Assembly (NCBI RefSeq): GCF_012034935.1 | Contig: NZ_JAATEN010000010.1 | Coordinates: 62,001-126,000 of the forward strand | Reading direction: 5' to 3' | Length of the DNA: 64,000 nucleotides | From: Streptomyces zingiberis | GTDB lineage: Bacteria > Actinomycetota > Actinomycetes > Streptomycetales > Streptomycetaceae | Shown: piece by piece, positions 61,014 to 64,000 of the stretch | How the letters are laid out: each line of letters begins with the position of its first letter | Numbering within the stretch: position 1 is the stretch's first letter | Notes under the pieces: model-generated | The model's database searches: none | What the model saw: the letters and a program-made list of their open reading frames with translations, nothing else | Told to the model about the DNA's origin: nothing | Translations under genes and position numbers: made by a program

Positions 61014-61826
61014 TCACCCGCCCCGGGGCGCGGTGTTCCGGGCGTAGCGGCCGGGGGTGGTGCCCAGGTGCCGTCGGAAGTGGCGGGTGAGGTGCGGCTG
61101 GTCGTGGAAGCCGACGGCGGTGGCGACCTCGGCGGGTGGCAGTCCGTCGAGGAGGAGGCGCCGGGCGCGGTCGACACGGCGGGCGGTCAGATACCGGTGG
61201 GGTGGGATGCCGAAGGCTGCGGCGAAGGCCCGTACGAGGTGGGTGGGGTGGGCGTGGAGCAGCCGGGCGGCCTCGTCCAGGGTGACGCCGGGGAGCAGGC
61301 GTTCGTCGAGGAGGTCCCGCAGGTGGTTGGCGAGGCCGCGGGGCGGGGGCGGGGTGGTGGTGAGGCGGGGCCGCAGATGGCCGTGGAGGCGTTCGGTGAT
61401 CAGGGCGAGGCGGCTCTCGGCCTCCAGTTCGCCGCCGCGGTGGGCCAGGGCGGTGTGCAGTTCTCCGACGCGGCGGCGCAGCAGGGGGTCCGCGAGGTCG
61501 GGGCCGTCCACGGCGGGTCCGATGAAGCGTTCGCCGAGCACGGCCGGGTCCAGGTAGAGAACGCGCTTGCGGAAGCCGTGCGCGGTGGCGGCGGAGCCGT
61601 TGTGCGGTACCTGCGGTGGGAGGAGGGAGACGGTGGCGGTGTCGCCGGGGGTGCCGTGCTCGCGGCGGTCGAGGTCGTAGCGGACGGCTCCGTCGTCGAC
61701 GATCAGCAGGGTCCAGGCGTCGTGGACGTGCATCGGGTAGGCGTGTTCGGTGAGGCGGGCGTGGAGGACTTCGACGACGCCCGGTACCCGCGGGCGCCAC
61801 GCGGAGATCTGCTGCCGTCGGGGCAT
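61014..61826 (-). CDS. AraC-family transcriptional regulator
   Basis: Regulator of 270 residues. The N-terminal cupin-like effector domain (HARLTEHAYPMHVHDAWTLLI, HGTPGDTATVSLLPPQVPHN) is followed by two helix-turn-helix units, the second GLPPAEVATAVGFHDQPHLT then RHFRRHLGTTPGRYARN. The ATG giving MPRRQQISAW is chosen; an upstream TTG would add five residues. It is divergent from a DUF2000 gene by 50 nt, the usual AraC/target arrangement, so it probably regulates that gene. Confidence 0.93.
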   Translation of the reverse strand: MPRRQQISAWRPRVPGVVEVLHARLTEHAYPMHVHDAWTLLIVDDGAVRYDLDRREHGTPGDTATVSLLPPQVPHNGSAATAHGFRKRVLYLDPAVLGERFIGPAVDGPDLADPLLRRRVGELHTALAHRGGELEAESRLALITERLHGHLRPRLTTTPPPPRGLANHLRDLLDERLLPGVTLDEAARLLHAHPTHLVRAFAAAFGIPPHRYLTARRVDRARRLLLDGLPPAEVATAVGFHDQPHLTRHFRRHLGTTPGRYARNTAPRGG

Positions 61827-61876
61827 GCAAGGAACGTACAAGACGGGGCGCGGGCGGGGTCGGCAGTCTCGGGAGC

Positions 61877-62344
61877 ATGACGAACCGGAACCATCCCGCC
61901 GCGGCCGCGGGGTCCGTACCGCCTCCGCCGCCCGTGCGCTTCGACACCAAGATCGCTGTTCTGCTCCGTACGGACCTGGCGGTCTGGCAGCGGTTGAACG
62001 TGACCGCGTTCCTGGTCAGCGGAGTCGGTACGGAGCTTCCCGAGGTGATCGGCGAGCCGTATGCGGACGCCGACGGCACGGCGTATCTGCCGATGTTCCG
62101 CCAGCCCGTCCTGGTGTTCGAGGGGGAGAAGGAGACGCTGACCGCGGCGCACGGCCGGGCCCTGTCCCGGGCGCTGCCCCGCGCCGTGTTCACCTCTGAT
62201 CTCTTCGCCACCGGTCATGACGCGGACAACCGGGCTGCCGTGCGGGCCGTGCTGGGGGAGCAGCTCGATCTGGTGGGGCTCGCCGTGTACGGGCCGCGGA
62301 ACGCGGTCGACAAGGTGGTCAAGGGCGGCCGGATGCACCACTGA
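61877..62344 (+). CDS. DUF2000 family protein
   Basis: Protein of 155 residues with no known function. The family core is clear: VRFDTKIAVLLRTDLAVWQR then LNVTAFLVSGVGTELPEVIG, and YLPMFRQPVLVFEGE later. The fold resembles a peptidyl-tRNA-hydrolase-like alpha/beta domain in remembered structures, which is not evidence of activity. The GGGAG before the ATG is only 1 nt away, so the start is uncertain or leaderless. It is divergent from the AraC regulator. Confidence 0.88.
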   Translation: MTNRNHPAAAAGSVPPPPPVRFDTKIAVLLRTDLAVWQRLNVTAFLVSGVGTELPEVIGEPYADADGTAYLPMFRQPVLVFEGEKETLTAAHGRALSRALPRAVFTSDLFATGHDADNRAAVRAVLGEQLDLVGLAVYGPRNAVDKVVKGGRMHH

Positions 62345-62703
62345 GGGCGGCCGGCGTTCGGTTCTCCGGGCGGTGTCCGGCCCGCGTGTCCGGCCCGCGT
62401 GTCCGGTCCGTCCCCGGCGCCCGTGTCCCGCCGGGAGGGGGCGGGGCGCCGGCGCGGGCCCGGCCCCGGTGGGCCGTGGGGCAGATGCGGGGTGCGGGAG
62501 GTTCGGAGGCCGTCCGATGGCCCCGTCCACCGGGGCCCCCTCGCCCGTCCGCCGCACCGTCGGCCGAACCGCTCGCCCGCCGTCGCGGGTCCCTTGGGGT
62601 GCCGGGGCGCGGCACTGGGCAGGAGCTGACAGACTGTCCCCGCCGAGCAGCGCGGACGGAACGACGGAACAGCGATCAACCCCAGGACGACGGAGGCAGA
62701 CCG
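62345..62703 (+). other. Region before the DUF3618 gene
   Basis: No gene. A 13-bp unit (GTGTCCGGCCCGC) repeats two to three times at about 62373-62405. Confidence 0.45.
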
Positions 62704-63060
62704 GTGTCGGAAGCCAGGACCCCGGCCCAGATCGAGGCGGACATCGCCCGCAGGCGCCAGGAACTCGCCGTGACCCTCGACGAGATCGCGGTGCGCGTGC
62801 ATCCGCGGACGGTCGCCGAGGACATGAGGGCGAAGGCGGTGTCGGCCGTGGACCGCACGGCCGGTCGGGCCTATGTCGCGGTCAACCGCGCGCTGACCGA
62901 CGTCCGGGGCACGTTCGTGTCGGAGACGGGCGCCCCGCGGCTGGAGCGGATCGTCCCGGCGGCGGTCGCCGCGGTGGCGGTGGTGGGCCTGCTGCTCACG
63001 GTCTCCGCCCGGCGTGACGCGGCGGTCCGCGGGCGCCGGGGCCGTTCCCGCCGGGGCTGA
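62704..63060 (+). CDS. DUF3618 membrane protein
   Basis: Protein of 118 residues. The start TPAQIEADIARRRQELAVTL is the DUF3618 signature, an amphipathic helix; one membrane span lies near the end (AAVAAVAVVGLLLTV) and the C-terminus is Arg-rich, probably cytoplasmic. Function unknown; the domain is common next to phage-holin-like and general stress proteins in actinobacteria. GTG start with GGAGG upstream. Confidence 0.88.
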   Translation: MSEARTPAQIEADIARRRQELAVTLDEIAVRVHPRTVAEDMRAKAVSAVDRTAGRAYVAVNRALTDVRGTFVSETGAPRLERIVPAAVAAVAVVGLLLTVSARRDAAVRGRRGRSRRG

Positions 63061-63189
63061 GCACGGACGGGCCGGCCACGGAGCGGGGCGACCGCGGAGC
63101 CGGGCCGGCCACGGAGCGCGGAGGGGGCCGTGACGCGGGGCGGTGACGGTCCGCCCCGGGCCCGTGAGGCCGGGGCCCGGGCGGGCAGG

Positions 63190-63195
63190 TACGGT
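63190..63195 (+). promoter_or_regulatory. -10 box for a leaderless GroES-like transcript
   Basis: TACGGT ends 6 nt before the GTG start; no ribosome site. Confidence 0.5.
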
Positions 63196-63201
63196 CGTCG
63201 C

Positions 63202-63546
63202 GTGAGTCAGAACCCTACGCACGATGACAAGTTGCCCATCCGCATGCTGCACGACCGGGTGCTCGTCCGTACCGACATCGCGGAGGGCGAACGCCGGTCC
63301 AGCGGCGGCATCGTCATCCCGGCGACCGCCGCGGTCGGCCGCCGCCTGGCCTGGGCCGAGGTCGTGGCGGTGGGGCAGAACGTCCGGACGGTGGAGCCGG
63401 GTGACCGGGTGCTCTACGACCCCGAGGACCGCGCCGAGGTCGAGATCCGGGGACTCGCCTATGTGCTGATGCGCGAGCGCGACCTGCACGCCGTGGCGTC
63501 CGAGCGGCTGGAGGGCGCGGAGGACTCGACGGGGCTGTATCTCTGA
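63202..63546 (+). CDS. GroES-like co-chaperonin domain protein
   Basis: Protein of 114 residues with a GroES (Cpn10) fold: IRMLHDRVLVRTDIAEGERR, SSGGIVIPATA, AEVVAVGQNVRTVEPGDRVLY. It is diverged from true GroES; the mobile loop that contacts GroEL is partly kept (RSSGGIVIP), but the C-terminal half ends in an unusual acidic stretch (ERLEGAEDSTGLYL). No GroEL gene lies beside it. It may be an accessory chaperonin protein. Confidence 0.88.
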   Translation: MSQNPTHDDKLPIRMLHDRVLVRTDIAEGERRSSGGIVIPATAAVGRRLAWAEVVAVGQNVRTVEPGDRVLYDPEDRAEVEIRGLAYVLMRERDLHAVASERLEGAEDSTGLYL

Positions 63547-64000
63547 GCCGGAGCTGACGCCGCGCCGACCCGGGGCTGACGCGGAGCTCGGCCAGGGTTG
63601 GCCCCGGGGCTGACGCGGAGCCGGGCCGGGGCTGACCCCGGATCTGACGAGAAGCTGGGCCGGGGCCGACGCGGAGCTGGGCCGGGGCTGACCCCGGATC
63701 TGACGAGAAGCTGGGCCGGGGCCGTGGCGGGCGGTGGCGTGTCGGGCGGTGGCGGGGCGGGGCCCGCCCGGGCGGTTCCGGGACGGCCTGCCCGAGCGCG
63801 GGGCCGCCCCGCCTGGATCTCCGCCTCCGTCCCGGGCCCGGACTTCCCGGGCGGCCGTCGGACCCGTCCCTCCCGGCCCGTCCCTCCCGGCCCGGGCCTG
63901 CCCGGCCCAGCCGGCCGGACCCGGGCCGGGACGGACGGCGCGGCCGGAGAGCGGCGCCGGACGGTGGTCAGGGCGGTGCTCCGGACGGGAGGACGGGGGC
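63547..64000 (+). other. Repeat-bearing right end of the window
   Basis: No gene supported. A 56-bp unit repeats about twice (63623-63723) within a run of GGGGCTGACG-type sequence. Confidence 0.45.
63623..63723 (+). repeat. 56-bp tandem repeat, about 1.8 copies
   Basis: The block containing CCCCGGATCTGACGAGAAGC recurs at an offset of 56 bases with no mismatch over at least 43 bases. Confidence 0.75.

Overview
The window is chromosomal DNA from a Streptomyces or very close relative. Base composition is extremely GC-rich with strong third-position G/C bias, and GTG/TTG starts are frequent. The gene set and order (narK/nnaR, sigU/rsuA, helD, malic enzyme, hupA, murA ... hppD, ssgG ... pncA/pncB, clpS, mec/cysO/cysM, nagE2/nagE1/nagF, rph, rdgB, bcp) match, from memory, the conserved core-chromosome segment around SCO2900-SCO2960 of S. 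coelicolor. No insertion sequence, prophage, CRISPR array or rRNA operon was seen. All calls were made by eye, without database searches.

Left part (1-16.3 kb): a cut amidohydrolase gene, a secreted PHB-depolymerase-type esterase, a LysR regulator, then the nitrate block: a NarK-type transporter followed by NnaR, a HemD-like/winged-helix regulator with a near-textbook GlnR box in front of it. Next come the ECF sigma/anti-sigma pair sigU-rsuA, the RNA polymerase-associated helicase-like HelD, an ACT-domain malic enzyme, and the convergent pair hupA and murA separated by a strong bidirectional terminator.

Middle (16.3-46.4 kb): YqgE, a DUF3039 protein, and a three-gene molybdenum-hydroxylase-like operon whose Fe-S subunit carries about 680 residues of disordered sequence and whose large subunit lacks expected active-site motifs. 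Then an alpha/beta hydrolase with Asp at the nucleophile position, an MFS transporter, a DEAD/DEAH helicase, an IclR regulator, a Lon-like protease, an Lrp-type regulator divergent from hppD, a glycolate-oxidase-like FAD enzyme, the SsgA-like protein SsgG, two RDD membrane proteins with long low-complexity leaders, a secreted M6 (immune inhibitor A) metalloprotease, and NAD salvage genes pncA and pncB.

Right part (46.4-64 kb): clpS with a DUF2017 partner; a cysteine-biosynthesis cluster (JAMM protease Mec, a 33-codon leader peptide, the sulfur carrier CysO with an unusual tail after its diglycine, and CysM); a membrane-anchored PemK/MazF-like protein; an MBL hydrolase; the N-acetylglucosamine PTS genes nagE2, nagE1 and nagF with DasR operators; rph; a lipoprotein; rdgB; a noncanonical tRNA-Leu(UAG)-like gene directly behind two overlapping HNH-endonuclease genes built from repeated IDTSHF modules; bcp; an AraC/DUF2000 pair; a DUF3618 protein; and a GroES-like protein. 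The points most worth a second look are the tRNA/HNH locus, the cysteine leader plus tailed CysO, and the Mo-hydroxylase-like operon.
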